Position numbers and translations under genes: made by a program
Notes under the pieces: generated by a model
Seen by the model: the letters and a program-made list of their open reading frames with translations, nothing else
The model's database searches: none
Told to the model about the DNA's origin: nothing
Assembly: GCA_026874595.1 (NCBI GenBank)
Contig: CM049312.1
Span: 31,559,456-31,623,455 of the forward strand
Direction: 5' to 3'
Source: Sipunculus nudus
Lineage: Eukaryota; Annelida; Sipuncula; Golfingiida; Sipunculidae
Length of the DNA: 64,000 nt
Shown: piece by piece, positions 33,753-46,600 of the stretch
How positions within the stretch are numbered: position 1 is the first letter of the stretch
Layout: every line of letters starts with the position of its first letter

Positions 33753-36700
33753 TCCTCTTATATCACATACATAATATTTTAGAGAAAATTTTTTTTTTTT
33801 TTGCTAACTGGGGTTGAATTCAGTGCGTGTCCACGGATATATCTAGTGTGACGAAATTGCTCCGATGATAGCTTTGATGTGGGAAGGCAGTTGGTCAAAT
33901 TATGGTATGACGCCGAATTTATGCGGGCACTTGATGTCAATGATAGATAATCTCTCCCATGTAATTCTGCAATGCCTACACAAATGTTGCGGTATACCAG
34001 CGCCTGGATACAAATACCAGCATTAACTTCTGAACTGAACCCATCAGTTAACACTCCCCTCCGTTACGTACTCTCCACTTTCCTTGTACTGATCATTTTA
34101 AGGATTTACTCTTAGTAATGTAAAGTGTCACAGTAACCAGGAAATGGATTCAATTAAATCATCAAAATTGCATATACTTACAACCAATAGATTAATTAAG
34201 AAGCATTTTGCGAGATAAAGGTTTAACATAATCCAATTCTGGCTGCGATTTCTTTTTGAAGGCGTGTTACTTCCCTTATTACAATAAATCAGAATTGTCC
34301 CATCCGTTAATGAAGAGAGTCTTCATAAGGAGGCTAAACTTCAGAAGGGCGAACAAGATAAACGGTTATCCCTGCATTCTGAATATTTATTTAACTTATA
34401 TTACAATCAGTTGAATGTTGTTCGGGAGAATTGATGCCAGACTCAATTACTCAAGTCCAATAATGATTTAACAAGGAAATGAAAAAAAATAACATTGCCT
34501 ATTTTTACTCAAAAGCACTTAGAGTGATAATGATAATGGTCACGCCTGGGAAAAAAACGAAAAAACTCAGTTTAATTTTAAATGCACCCAATGAAATAAC
34601 AGGCATTGGAAGCAAGCATTCATCTGATTAGTTAATTACACTCCCATTATTTAAAAAATTGTGTTGATTACTGTTACATCTCTTGTTTTATTAAGGGTTA
34701 AATGATAACTATATTTCTAACATCCTGGCATTTCTAATAAGTCGAAAAGTTTGAAATTTGAAGGCAAGGCAATTTCAGAGAGATACTGGGACTATGATAC
34801 TCAATAGGTGACTACTTATGATGAATGAAACAGATCCCTGGACAGTTGCTTTGACCTTTCTAAAATGTCCATTATTACAAAAAATATTGATAAAATCCAG
34901 TATTTTTGTAGTTTTGTTCAAAGTAACAAACGCTCTCCCTCTCTCATAGAGAGCCATTATAACACCAATTGGCAGTTTCTCAAAATAAACATGGATATCG
35001 GTTAGTGCAGTGCCTTGTTATTAATCAAACAATAACAATTTTAAGTTGGTTTTACGCTCTTTACACAGCGCTTTACCTATAGGGCTACTACCAATATTGT
35101 AAGGCGCTGTTTGTTATGACCTCGTATCCTGAATTGCAACACCAGAGGGGAGCACTGTATTTTTGTCCAATCAGATGAGACCTTGTGCTGGAAGACAAAG
35201 CCAAGCGAGGAATACACAGAGCCAATCATATTCATTCCTTTTTGAGTGACAGCTCATCCCCCAGCGTAACCGTCTTAAAAGGCCACAGGCTCAGAGAGAA
35301 TTGCCCCTGACGTGGTTTGCTTAGCGCCTTGGGCACATAGGATGCTCGGCCGGTGAGCTGTAATTCAAACGAAACGTAACAACAAAGGCTGCGTGCACAC
35401 CTCTCTTGCTGGTTTCAGTTCTGCAGACAACAGATACATGGCTACGCTAACACAGTCATAATGTCATAATCGAATCGGTCGATGATGCGAGAATGCAGAG
35501 GGAGCAATTTAAATTCGACCGGAAACTCAATAAGCGGCGCTTGAAGCGCAGCAAAGGGCGGAGCCAGAATGCCTGTCGAGTGTTTGTTTATTGGCATCGG
35601 ATTGGCTGCTTGTCACATCATACGCACGTTTATTTCAGTGGAAAACGAACCGCCATCTGGTGTCTAAATATATCATAAACGGTCAAAGCTGGCAGCGTAA
35701 AAATCGGTTGCTTCTTTAGAAGCGCAAGATTTCCGCTGCCTCGGGAGCGTAAGTTGGTTTACGCTTAACAAAAATCAAAACAGGAAAAAGTGCAATACCT
35801 GCGTTCTACTTTTATTCGAATTTTGACTCATTATAATTTGCTGAATGGTTGGAAGACAATACCAAATAATGAAGAAATTTGATGACATGATGTCTTACTG
35901 GTAAGTAATCGAGAAGAATTGAGAAGGTCAATCTCATTGAGGAACTGGTCATTTATAATGATAATTTTAAACAGATGTAGCACAACGGATAAACTGAAGG
36001 GTCACTAGTCATGGTGGATAAAAAAGCCGGGTCAGGTATGTTCTGTCAAAAAGGAAGGTAACTGTTTGTTAATTAGTGCAACATACTTTAACGGTATGAA
36101 AGCGATTGCACACAATAGTGACCACGTTTAAAAGACATTAGGGATGTCCGGGTTCCTTTGCGTTTTTTTTTTTTAAATCATGCGACTTCTTACAGGCTTT
36201 TTTGCACGAGAGTTAAGAAAGTGAAGCGCGGATGCTCCCTTGTGACTGGTATTTTTAATGTATTTAAGTGTGGGTTACCTCACGTTGTATGCCTGCCATT
36301 GCGTTATTAGTTTGTTATAAACATTAACCTGTGGTAACACGAATTATTTTGAACACGTCAATCTCGAACAAATCTCGTGTTTGTTCATGTTGTCAGCGAT
36401 TTCTGCATTATCATTTGTTAATGTTCAAATGTATCCATTGTCATGGCTCCTTCAGGCATTTGGGGACCATTGCACAGAGTGAACGAAAACGAGGCCAAAC
36501 CCTTGATTTATGTGGGCCGCTTCATACATACATGATAACTTGAAAGGGAAGTTTAAAGGGGTTCCTGTTCGAAAGAAGACGAACAAACGTATATCATGTC
36601 GCTTAATTTGCCAATGTGACATATACCCTGTTGAAGCAGCCAGGGAATCTTACGCATGGGTAATTCTAACAGCATCTTAATTCATGACAGAGGTTTTATT

Positions 36701-37925
36701 TGTCCTCATAAAGATATTTTAATTTCATCAGAAAAAAATTCCAATGATGCCTTCCAACATATTCAAATGGTGCTTCATCTGATATATTACCATATTTGCC
36801 AAAATTATGCCTCCAGAGTATGCAATATTCTATAAATAACATAATTATATGTGAATCGTGTCCGTCGGATGCACAACATCATATCTGATCGAGATATAAT
36901 ATGATGAGACTGGCTTGGTTAACCTTACTTTATCTAACAGAGTGAAAAGGATGGCCGTCAACCGGATACAGAGCCCGGTTAATAAGGCTTACAGATTGAT
37001 TTAATATAATGAACTCAAAACAGCCCGGCCACCAAGGTAATCAATAACACAACACCACAGAATGAAATGGACATGCGTCACGATTCGTATGACGTCACTG
37101 TGCACAGGAACTCACCGCCCCGAATAAAATCGGCTAGCATCAAAGCCTATGACATCAGTGTGCTGTATCACGCCTAACCAGAAAGAAACTGACAAACAAA
37201 GTTGGACCCTTTTCGTGAAGAGGTAGGAGCGTGTGCCCTATTGAAGTGTTAATTGACGTAAAAATAGGGTGACTTTACAAGGTTTTTCGTGTTTTTAACA
37301 TGCGTGTCCGCTTTATAAATATTTTATGAACCTGCTTGTAATTTAGTGCCGTCTAATTGGCATTCGGGGCTAATATGGGGGCAATACGAACGAGCCTGTT
37401 CATAATAAAAACATACGAGAATTATAAATATAATTTACGTAATATACATATTGTACATATAATATCATATAATTAAACAGGAGAATGCCTAAATTCAATC
37501 AGTTAAGGGGCACCTGGCCACTTATAACTTTATATTTGTGTATTATCATTTAAGCAGAATTTCCTAATGACAGGCAATATATATATATTTATAAAATTTA
37601 TGACATTATGATACATATATATTTTTTATCTGATATATGTGTTAAATAATAAGCATTTTGATTTAAACGTGTGAAAAGTGAATGTGTGTATACAAATCAA
37701 CGGGCAGAATAAACTTCATTTGGATTATAAATACTAAATGACATGAGAACTCTGTCTAACACACAATATTGTCCTCACAGACACTGCAGTAGGTGATGGG
37801 AATTTAACCCAATAATGAAGTCACAACTACGTATATTATATTTTCAAGCTGATACTTTTATTTTATATTTTAAATGACATATTTTATAATATAAATAAAA
37901 TTTATGAACTTCAAAATTAATAACC

Positions 37926-37928
<3 letters not shown>
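33753..37928. other. Mostly non-coding, no gene recognised
   Basis: A+T-rich sequence with poly-T tracts (33789-33803, 36163-36174) and no coding frame with a recognisable domain. A G+C-richer patch at 35140-35700 has two CCAAT boxes (about 35168, 35222) and a TTAAAAGG motif (35275); it could hold a promoter, but no attached exon could be identified. Confidence 0.4.

Positions 37929-37982
<54 letters not shown>
37929..37982. repeat. (TA)n microsatellite
   Basis: About 27 uninterrupted TA dinucleotides, followed by a short (TG)n. Confidence 0.95.
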
Positions 37983-37985
<3 letters not shown>

Positions 37986-40186
37986 TGTGTGTGTAAACTA
38001 TAGCGTGACTGCTGTCTTCCGCACATATAACTGACCAATTCCTATTAGTGAATTGTATAGAATTTGTTTTAATCGACATTAAAGACCAACAGGTAATACG
38101 TAATATATATCAATATGAGATATAGGACAGCTGTAAAGTACACTGTGTCCAAGAATGAAATGGACATGAAAGAAACACCAATATCAACACATCTACTACA
38201 CGTAAATTGGGAAATTCTTAGAGTAAACATATTCACCCACACATATTCAATCAACATACATAATTTACATCTCTTGCAAGTACTTTATTGCCTTAATCTT
38301 GAATACATACACCTATGTCAACACATAAATTACACGTAATTAATAGGCTTGTCTGTCCGCCCTGCTCAGTAGAATGCTTGCTACTTAGGTATGTGGCCCT
38401 CTCAAGCTATGTGAAGACTATGCCTCGGACGTTTAAACATGTTTACACCCTTACTTGTTTAAAGGTGTGTTATTTTTTCCCTTTTTTGTTTAATGTTTTG
38501 CGTTTTTTTTAAATTTTAACTCGCGATAAAAAAATAAGTGTAATCAGTTGTTGAAGATAAGCAGGAGTCACTATCTGTGAGTACATGCTCAGTTCAGACG
38601 AAAACCAACCTCAGATCAACTGATGAGAATTGTACTTACAACTGGGAAACATCTAGCTTAATTATTCGGAAAACGAACAACGCTTATAAAAGGTATGAAA
38701 CTAAATGATATATACTCTAAAAAAAACATAAGTTCTTATTGGAAATGTCTTCACGTTTCTCTATAGAAGGTGTTAAGAAAGGGGCGCCAAGACCAATTAA
38801 AAAAATAAAGTAATGAAGAACTATAAGGACGCAATCAGAGTGACACATCGTCATTACCAATCACACAAGTTGCTTGCCTGCCCGTGTTCAGCAATTTTAT
38901 TTCATCTTATGGTGATTGCATTGCATTCATTTCCGTTTATACATGGCTTATGTGTTAAAATTCGATGCAACTAGATGATCGTCTATTTGTTCCTATTATA
39001 ACTTAATATATTATGGATAATTTCTAATATTTTGAGATTTTTTGGGGGAAAGAATATAAGATATATAGCTGTGCAAGACCCCAGCTTTGCTAAAAAGTTT
39101 AAATAAGAACGTTAAACACAATAACAGTTATACTTCAGATAAGCGTTTGCGCAGGGAACGCTTTATTTGATATCCTGAACATAAACTTCTAAGTTACAAT
39201 TTTAAATTGGACTACTTCTATTTTTTGTAGTTATTTTTTTCATTGGCATTCATCATTTAAAATATTACTTATTTTTGCAAAAGAAGGTTCATACAAAATC
39301 AGGTTTAAGGAAAGAATTGCGCTGTGTAAATTTAGTTGTTGTTCTAAATAAAAAGACATTTTTAACAAGTTTTCAAAACATGATTTACATTTATCGTCTT
39401 TTAAGTATATCAGTTTCATGTCTGAAATTCTCTAAGTCTATCTACAAAGACACTGCGACTGTGTCATTATTCTGTAATATTTTAGTAAGTAAGTTCTGTT
39501 ATTCTTTGTGAAATTTCTATAATGTTGAGCATGTTAGAGACGTAAGGATCTTTAAAAGATGCTTAGAAAAATGAAACCTGTTTTAAAAATTGGACAAAAA
39601 GACGTTTTCAACTTTTTTGAGGTTCAAGGCATGTAAATGCTAAAACATGTAATTCACTTGTAACATGGTGAAAACATGTTTACATTACTTATCCTTGAAA
39701 CATGTTTCAAACAGACTTGAACAACGACTTGCTTGGAAACGTAACGTATTATTTCAGTAAAGCGACAAAATGGTGTTTTAACTTTAACCATGAAACGTGT
39801 TTCCAATTTTAGAGTGTAAAGTGGTCGCATTTTTCAGATAGTCGTCTAAGCGGGGATTGACTAGCAGGGTCTTACAAAAAACCTGCTTTATTATTAGTTA
39901 TACGTGTTGTGTTTCTTTCTACTTTTGCATTACAAATTAAGTTTTATATTTACATTTACATGATAACTCGGGAAACAAACAAGGTACATAAAAAAAATCT
40001 TTGCTATGTTATGATTAATTATAATTAGTATGTAGAACGTTTGAGAGGTTGATATTAACGCTTGGCGTATCGTTAAAAGTGCCCATAGATCCATCAAATA
40101 AATACAAATGATGCAGCTTCAATCGTTGGGTCGAATAATAAAGGTCAGGTCAACCTTTGTGTCCAAAATTGGTGGATGAATAAAGG

Positions 40187-40190
<4 letters not shown>
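37983..40190. other. No gene recognised
   Basis: A+T-rich and full of stops. Short open frames up to 78 codons lack domains, signal peptides or splice context. Confidence 0.4.

Positions 40191-40232
<42 letters not shown>
40191..40232. repeat. (TA)n microsatellite
   Basis: About 20 TA dinucleotides. Confidence 0.95.
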
Positions 40233-40234
<2 letters not shown>

Positions 40235-40779
40235 TATTAGATTTCCGGACTCTAGTTATGACTACTTTATAAATTTCAACCTAAAATTTTAATATGAATG
40301 CTTCCATATCGCTGTATTAAAAGTCATGTCGCTCTGAGCGTTACCTATGGTTTGCTTTAGACAGTTCACGCATACTAAACTGTCATATTGCCCCTCCTGG
40401 TATCCAGAATTGTCAATACGTGATGTCAAACTGTCAAACCATTTAACAATACAACTCCGCAATTATTAGCATTAAAACTTACAATAAAACCCATCATGAT
40501 TATCCCTCCCCCTTGTACCGTTTGTCCTGTCCTCGCTTCTAAAACATAACGTAGTTATGAATTTCATCTTTAAATAGTTCTGCTTAATTCAAATGACTCC
40601 TTTCTTGTTTAACTCATGAAATGCCTTCAGCCGATGACTTCAACTGGTCAGAGAAGGTTACCAATTACCCTTTATCGTTTAAAAAATAATAATAGAATAT
40701 AACGCAAAACAACTGTCCAACCAAAAAACATTGTCGCCTACCTCTGTATTATCATCAGATAAAGTCTGGAAGTATATTG

Positions 40780-41538
40780 TGTTACGGAACCTAATATAAA
40801 TAGATCACGTATGCGTGATGAACACAAATTTTGTAATGGAGATAAAAACAAATCAGATTCTGTAACACTAGGCAGTTAACAAATAACTATAATTTATTCT
40901 TAAAACAACCATTACAATACAATACACTAAATCAATACAATTATAGAGAGAAACAGCGGTATAGCAACAAGTCAATACAATCACATAGAGAATAATGTGC
41001 ACAGTACCTGGATACCAATACCATCACAACGATAAGTCCTTTAAATGTAAACTCTCGGAGAATGACAGTCCAGTGGAAAGTTATTGCAACAGCCCAGAAA
41101 GTAAACTGAAGTCAAAATGCATAAAATCCAGGAGAAAGTCTTTGAAAATGTATAATTGCCGCATTCGTCGGATAAGGTCCTAGAATCTGACACACGCTTC
41201 TGCATCCGCTGGAATCTGCTCTGCTCTCTGCCCTTTTGTTCTAAAACACAGCCCCTTCATATACCTTCACACCTCAAGCCGAGACTTTTCCACTTCTCGT
41301 ACAATCTATAAGATCTTGCACAACACGCGTTTCAGGAATTCTCTAGAAAGACAGTGCTGTGTAGCTCTACAGACCAGGCTCATCACGTGACCCACGAGGA
41401 GGCGTGAAAATCCAAGGCTCACATGACAACGAGAGTTCAACCAGTACGGATTAAACATAAAATGTGATACGCGGCCAGACACGAGCGCCACAACAGGAGT
41501 TACGCCCGTGCCACACAATAAAAAGAGCACCTGTAACA
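40780..41538 (-). repeat. Solo LTR, same family as 1527-2245, reversed
   Basis: Read on the minus strand it begins TGTTACAGGTG and ends GGTTCCGTAACA, exactly as the copy at 1527-2245. It shares GATTTAGTGTATTGTAAT, AGAATAAATTATAxTTATTT and CTGCCTAGTGTT; the U3-like middle is strongly diverged. A TATATGAAGGGGCTG motif corresponds to the TATATATTAGGGGCTG of the other copy. No matching target duplication is visible at its ends. Confidence 0.55.
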
Positions 41539-44135
41539 ACTGATAAAAAACAATCCTGGCATGGAAGCTGCTCTGAGATCAAAGGAAGCCGTTACACACC
41601 ATATTGCACTCGACGTTAATGTCTACTGGTCTCGCTTTCCTTCGTGATTGCGATATTTTTAGCCCAACAGTTAAGTGCCGTGATAGATATACCTACCGGT
41701 ATAGATCATTTATGGTTGGCAAATATACACTATTTGCAAGCGCATGCTTTAACTACAAATCTCCCCTTGCAAACTCAACTCCTTTGAATACCTACCCATC
41801 ATTTACCCCCCCCCCCCCCTCCCCGTCAATGTTTGCCGCATATGAGCGGTAATTGGGGTAGCTCGGTTAGGTTATGAGCTTGAATATTCGGTTAAGGATC
41901 AAGATAAATATCAGGTGCAAACCTATAACGTGTGAATGTTAACATAACCAGATGTCATTTTGAATAACCAGCCGTATTGGAAAGATAGAGCAAACAAGAA
42001 TAGATCAATGAGATAATGTGGGAATGGCTATTGAATGCTTGACCTTAAAAATAAAGTCTTGGTAAAAAATAGGTGCAATATCACCATTGACTGATATTTT
42101 GCTCATATGTCAGTGATTTAATCAGCCATGTAGGAGATTCAGCGCGAAAACGAAAAGTAAATAAAAAAAAGAAATAAAATTGTTGTCGATGGTATTGACA
42201 GGTGTTACGGTCCGTTCGATGGACGGCTTTGATCGCGCTCGATTCTCTTGTTTAACGCTCGTATACAGAAGAAAGCCAGGGCAATATTTTGGCAGTCACT
42301 AATTCACTTTAAAAGTAAGAAGTTATTTTTCGTTTAATTCAACAACCTTTATAGTTGATTAGGCTCTTTAAGAAGAATGGGAAGATCGTCAGTGCGTAGG
42401 AAGGCTTTTTGGTAAATATTTCAGTTAAGTTAAAATGACTTCCCCTGAACACGCTTCCATTATTATTATTTTTAACATAAATGGGGAACAGACACTTTCA
42501 CCTAAATTTCAGGAGCAATGCACGGAAAGGCCTTTGGGATAATGGGAGGAAATTTATGTTCCCTGTTGTCGCCATGTAGATTGTTTGATGGGTCTGAAAT
42601 TTTTAGGGATCAGCCAGCATAAATACTGTCAAGGCAATGGCTCGAACGGTACTCCAGGGAATGAGTATTAAGGTAATTTGGAGATTGCAGTCTGTTGGCT
42701 TTTTTTGTAATTCTAACTGCTTGATAGCGAAGTAAACAACTTCCGGGAAAACAAAGTCAATGCATATCCAATGAACGGTTCTTAAGACGGGTCTAAGAGC
42801 AATGGCTCAAGTAATGGTCATACCGGGCCTTAAGATAACGTGATCTAACATCGCTACTTGGAGGCCATCTTAGATTTCTGACGGTGTTTGAATTTATATT
42901 TCACATTCTCGTACACGGACTAATCTGCAGTTAACATCTAACGCTTGAAAGATTTAAGATAATGGACACAAAACAAATCTAGTTTCACCACTAGATGGCC
43001 ATGTTTTGCTATCTCTCGAGTCTGAAATCTTATAGCACACATCCTCGAAGGACAAATCATCACTAAAAAAAATTTACAGCAAAAGCTGGATACGTTCTAC
43101 ACATAACCCGTGCAAAATAAAATATGGGTCAGGCGTTAAAATTGGGTTTATGACTGGGTTTAAATTTGTGAGTCGTACATGTTATCACTTGGACCAATCG
43201 CAATATAGAAATTAAAGGGACACAATCAGGAGCAATACCATGCCTTCATTCACACTATCAGTTCCATTTTCCTTTAAACAGTTTCCAAGCAAAACCATCC
43301 CAACAGACGGTCTCAGTACCTCCGATTTAGCTGTTTAACAGCTTGTCTTGGTTCTGTGTTTTATTATATACAGTCCAAGTGTGTTTGTTTACAATCAAGA
43401 CTACGTGGTTGGAGGTCTGAATTTGCACTTGGGCATACAAATCCCAAACGAATAATAGTTCAAACTTGTCCGTACATGGACCTCATGTCCTCTGATATAT
43501 CTCTGCCGGATGGACATTACGGTCCATGTGCCGAATATAAATTCATTGTAACACCTATCGCAACATATTTATGCGATAGGTCAAGGGGCCTCAGCTGAAA
43601 TGACACGGGTAACAAAGTTTGAGCCGTTGTATAATGGGTACTACGTTTGAGGCACCGCATCATGCGATTTTTAAGCCAGCGGGAACATGTATTACATTTA
43701 TGGGCCAAGGAAGTCCTCATTGACAGGTGTTATGGCCCGACCGATGCATGCAATCCCAAGCGCTGTGTTCAAGTTGACGCCTGAAATCGCGATCGGTACA
43801 ATGTTTCTAACAATCGTGTGCTGGGGTAAGCCAACGGTATCAGGACAACATTTTTGTAGTAACCAATTTAGTGTTAACTCAACATGTTTTTTTTTATTTG
43901 GGTGATTAGGCCCTTTAAGACCATGGCTCAATCAAGTCTTAAGATAATATGCACCAAAGCAGATTTAGATCACAGCGTGTCAGCAACATTTGATGTATAA
44001 CGGAGTTGAATTAAAAAGCATGTACTGTCTTATAGAAACCAACCAAAAAATACACCTCTACGGCAACAGCGGGGCAGTCGTGTACTAGCTCTCTTGTACA
44101 GACGCTCTTGAGTGTTCGCACAACTTGTGTAGCTA
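41539..44135. other. No gene recognised
   Basis: Includes a poly-C tract (about 41801-41823). Short open frames around 43356-43930 lack domains and do not link into plausible exons. Confidence 0.4.
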
Positions 44136-45585
44136 ATGCTTACAGCGCAAGCAAAACCTACAAACCTACAGCATGGATATTGGATACCTTATTCATGGAC
44201 TTGCTGCCAGGACCATAGAGAATGTTTGCTTGGTACAAACTTATTCAAAAAAGCTTTTTACAACTTGGATTTTGATACAATAGCCGTCACAAGAAATAAG
44301 CTTTATCTTCATCCAACAGATGCCACTAAAGGACGCCAACTTACCAATTTGCATAGATGGAAGAAGACAACAGAATTTGCTACAATAACGGAATATCTAC
44401 CATCCAACACCGACGCCGACTAAGAATTACACCAAAAAGGAATGAGGAATTCTCAGTAGTGATGCGCGGAGTTGCAAAGGATATACCAGAATCTGAGTTA
44501 TTATCACAACTACAAGAGACACCATTAAAACCTACAGCAGATTGAAAAATCTAAATGGACAACCCATTATGAGATTAAAAATTATTAACTCAAGTCAAGC
44601 AGACGCCAGTGAAGCCTTAACAAAGGCATAGTCAACGGACCGGAACGCTTTTCAACAGAGCCGTAGTCACCAGTGGAAATTGCCTTGTCTTCATTGGGGA
44701 CACAACAGTAAAGCTTGCCCGGGACCTGCCAAGTACTATCGATGTGGATTATCCGACCACCAGACAAAATATTGTTCAGCCACGCAGTTTACTTGTGCAA
44801 ACTGCAAACAAAATCACTCATCCGCGTACAAAGGTTGTACCGAGTACCAACAATACAAGAAAAATCTGAGAAATAAATCCACTACACAACCGAGTCTACT
44901 ATCTGAAACTATAAACACAGAGGAGAACCCATATATGGGCACCCACCAACAGATGAAAAAGAAGTCCAGACTCCTATTCATCTGAAAACCAAACTTAGTC
45001 AGACAGAAAAATCAACAACCCGTACTGTGGCAACACAAACGCCGAGAAACACCAGAATAAAAGTACCTAAGCAGACAGATTTCGTCAAGAAAACCAAGAA
45101 TATTGAAACTCAAACAGAAATGACCAAAACGACCACAACACCAGATCTAAGCTCACCTGCAATCACTAGACGCCGCTCCATAGATGCCTGCAGAAAGAAC
45201 TTACAAAGACTTGAAGAACAGAAAGAAGTAGACGATATAGAAGCAGCAAACATTGAATTCATCAAAGACTGCCTGACAGTAATAGAAATAACCCCAGCAG
45301 AGAGACAAGCCCTGGAAAAACCAGAAGACCAACCTGACTGGCACATGGAAGAAAAACAAGTATCAGCTGAGGAAGAATTTAAAGATTCAGCATGGTAAGC
45401 TCCAGAACAAAATCAACCCATAGTCAAGGACCAGCACGGTCAGAACCAGAACAAAGTCAACCCACAACCAAGAGACAGCAAATTAAAGAAAGTAAACCAG
45501 CACCAAAACAACCTACAGCACAACCATCTAAAAAGAGGAAGAAGACGGTATTCAAGAAAATCCATCCACACGACTGGAAATAGAA
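44136..45585 (+). pseudogene. Jockey/CR1-like LINE ORF1 (gag-like), decayed
   Basis: ORF1 of many Jockey-superfamily LINEs encodes an RNA-binding particle protein. In order and in shifting frames I see: a PRE_C2HC-like segment (FSVVMRGVAKDIPESELLSQ, then KNLNGQPIMRLKIIN), tandem zinc knuckles (CLHWGHNSKAC, YRCGLSDHQTKYC, CANCKQNHSSAYKGC) at 44683-44835, and a long Lys/Gln/Thr/Pro-rich tail to about 45585. At least two frameshifts and several stops break it. No ORF2 follows; the next feature is the promoter of the EGF gene. The LINE ORF2 at 51.6-55.2 kb lies in the same orientation but cannot be assigned to the same copy. Confidence 0.7.
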
Positions 45586-45931
45586 GTACAACATTGCAGA
45601 CACACCTGAGTAAGATTGTAAAACAAAACAGAGTCAGCCACCTGGCATCTTCGTCTATCGGCCCTGCAACGGAACTAATATCATCATATATGGCTAGAAG
45701 TTTACTTCCGTACGGCGATAGGTGCTCGATGAGCGAAAACTTCCTTTGCGTTGCGTTGCGGCAACAACGGGGACAGAGCGTGCAAAGGAGACAATAAAAT
45801 ATAGAATAATTGTGATCCATTAAAAAATTCAAGGCGTATAATGACCAGACTAAGTTGTCAATAATTATGAAAATTGGACATAATGCGCTGTCATTTACAA
45901 TTTCAGTAGGGGTACTAACTCTTTGTAAATT

Positions 45932-45942
45932 TATATAAATAG
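45932..45942 (+). promoter_or_regulatory. TATA box of the EGF-repeat gene
   Basis: TATATAAATAG lies ~270 bp before the start codon. A transcript starting near 45965 could use donor GTGAGT at 46002 and acceptor TTTCTTTTTAAG ending at 46192, giving a short 5'UTR exon and a 191-bp intron before the signal-peptide exon. This model is inferred from sequence only. Confidence 0.5.
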
Positions 45943-46204
45943 CTCCCCCATAAACTAGCATTGCAACAATTTAACATAATTATATGTCGGTTGAGAGTAC
46001 CGTGAGTGCAGTACAGTTAACCCCCTGTCTCATTCATCTACATATCCTGTGCTGGATATATGTGCTGAACAGAGTACCGGGCACGTAAAGGAGAGCATAT
46101 GGTATGTTGTATTTTTGATCATATAAACAGATATTATGTTATCTTGATTTTCAAAAGATGATAAAAAAAATTCAACAAGGTTTCTTTTTAAGACTAGCAG
46201 CATC

Positions 46205-46544
46205 ATGGCCGGCTTGATGTACATGACAGAGATTCTTGTTGCTATCTGTTTAATCGCTGGGAGAGCTACGGCCGATCCTTGTGACAGCAACCCTTGTCAG
46301 AATGGAGCGAGTTGCCGCTCCTACAGCTGGTCGCGGAATTACTTCTGCCGTTGTGCCGAGTCGTATTTTGGTAAAAGCTGTGAAAATGGTAATTGTCAGA
46401 TTGTTTATAAATAAATATATATACATATATATGGATTGGATATAAAGATATCCAAGTAAATGTCAGAGACTTTTTTTTATAATTTTTTTATAGGTAGTTT
46501 TATAACAATGATAACTTTTTGAAATCATTCATAGGCGTTACTTT

Positions 46545-46600
<56 letters not shown>

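Noticed and set aside
36331-36543. Small Cys-rich open frame as a zinc-finger gene
   Set aside because: The Cys/His spacing fits no finger family I know, and no splice sites or neighbours support it.
45440-45961. 173-codon minus-strand frame
   Set aside because: It lies antisense to the LINE ORF1 tail and the EGF-gene promoter and shows no domain.
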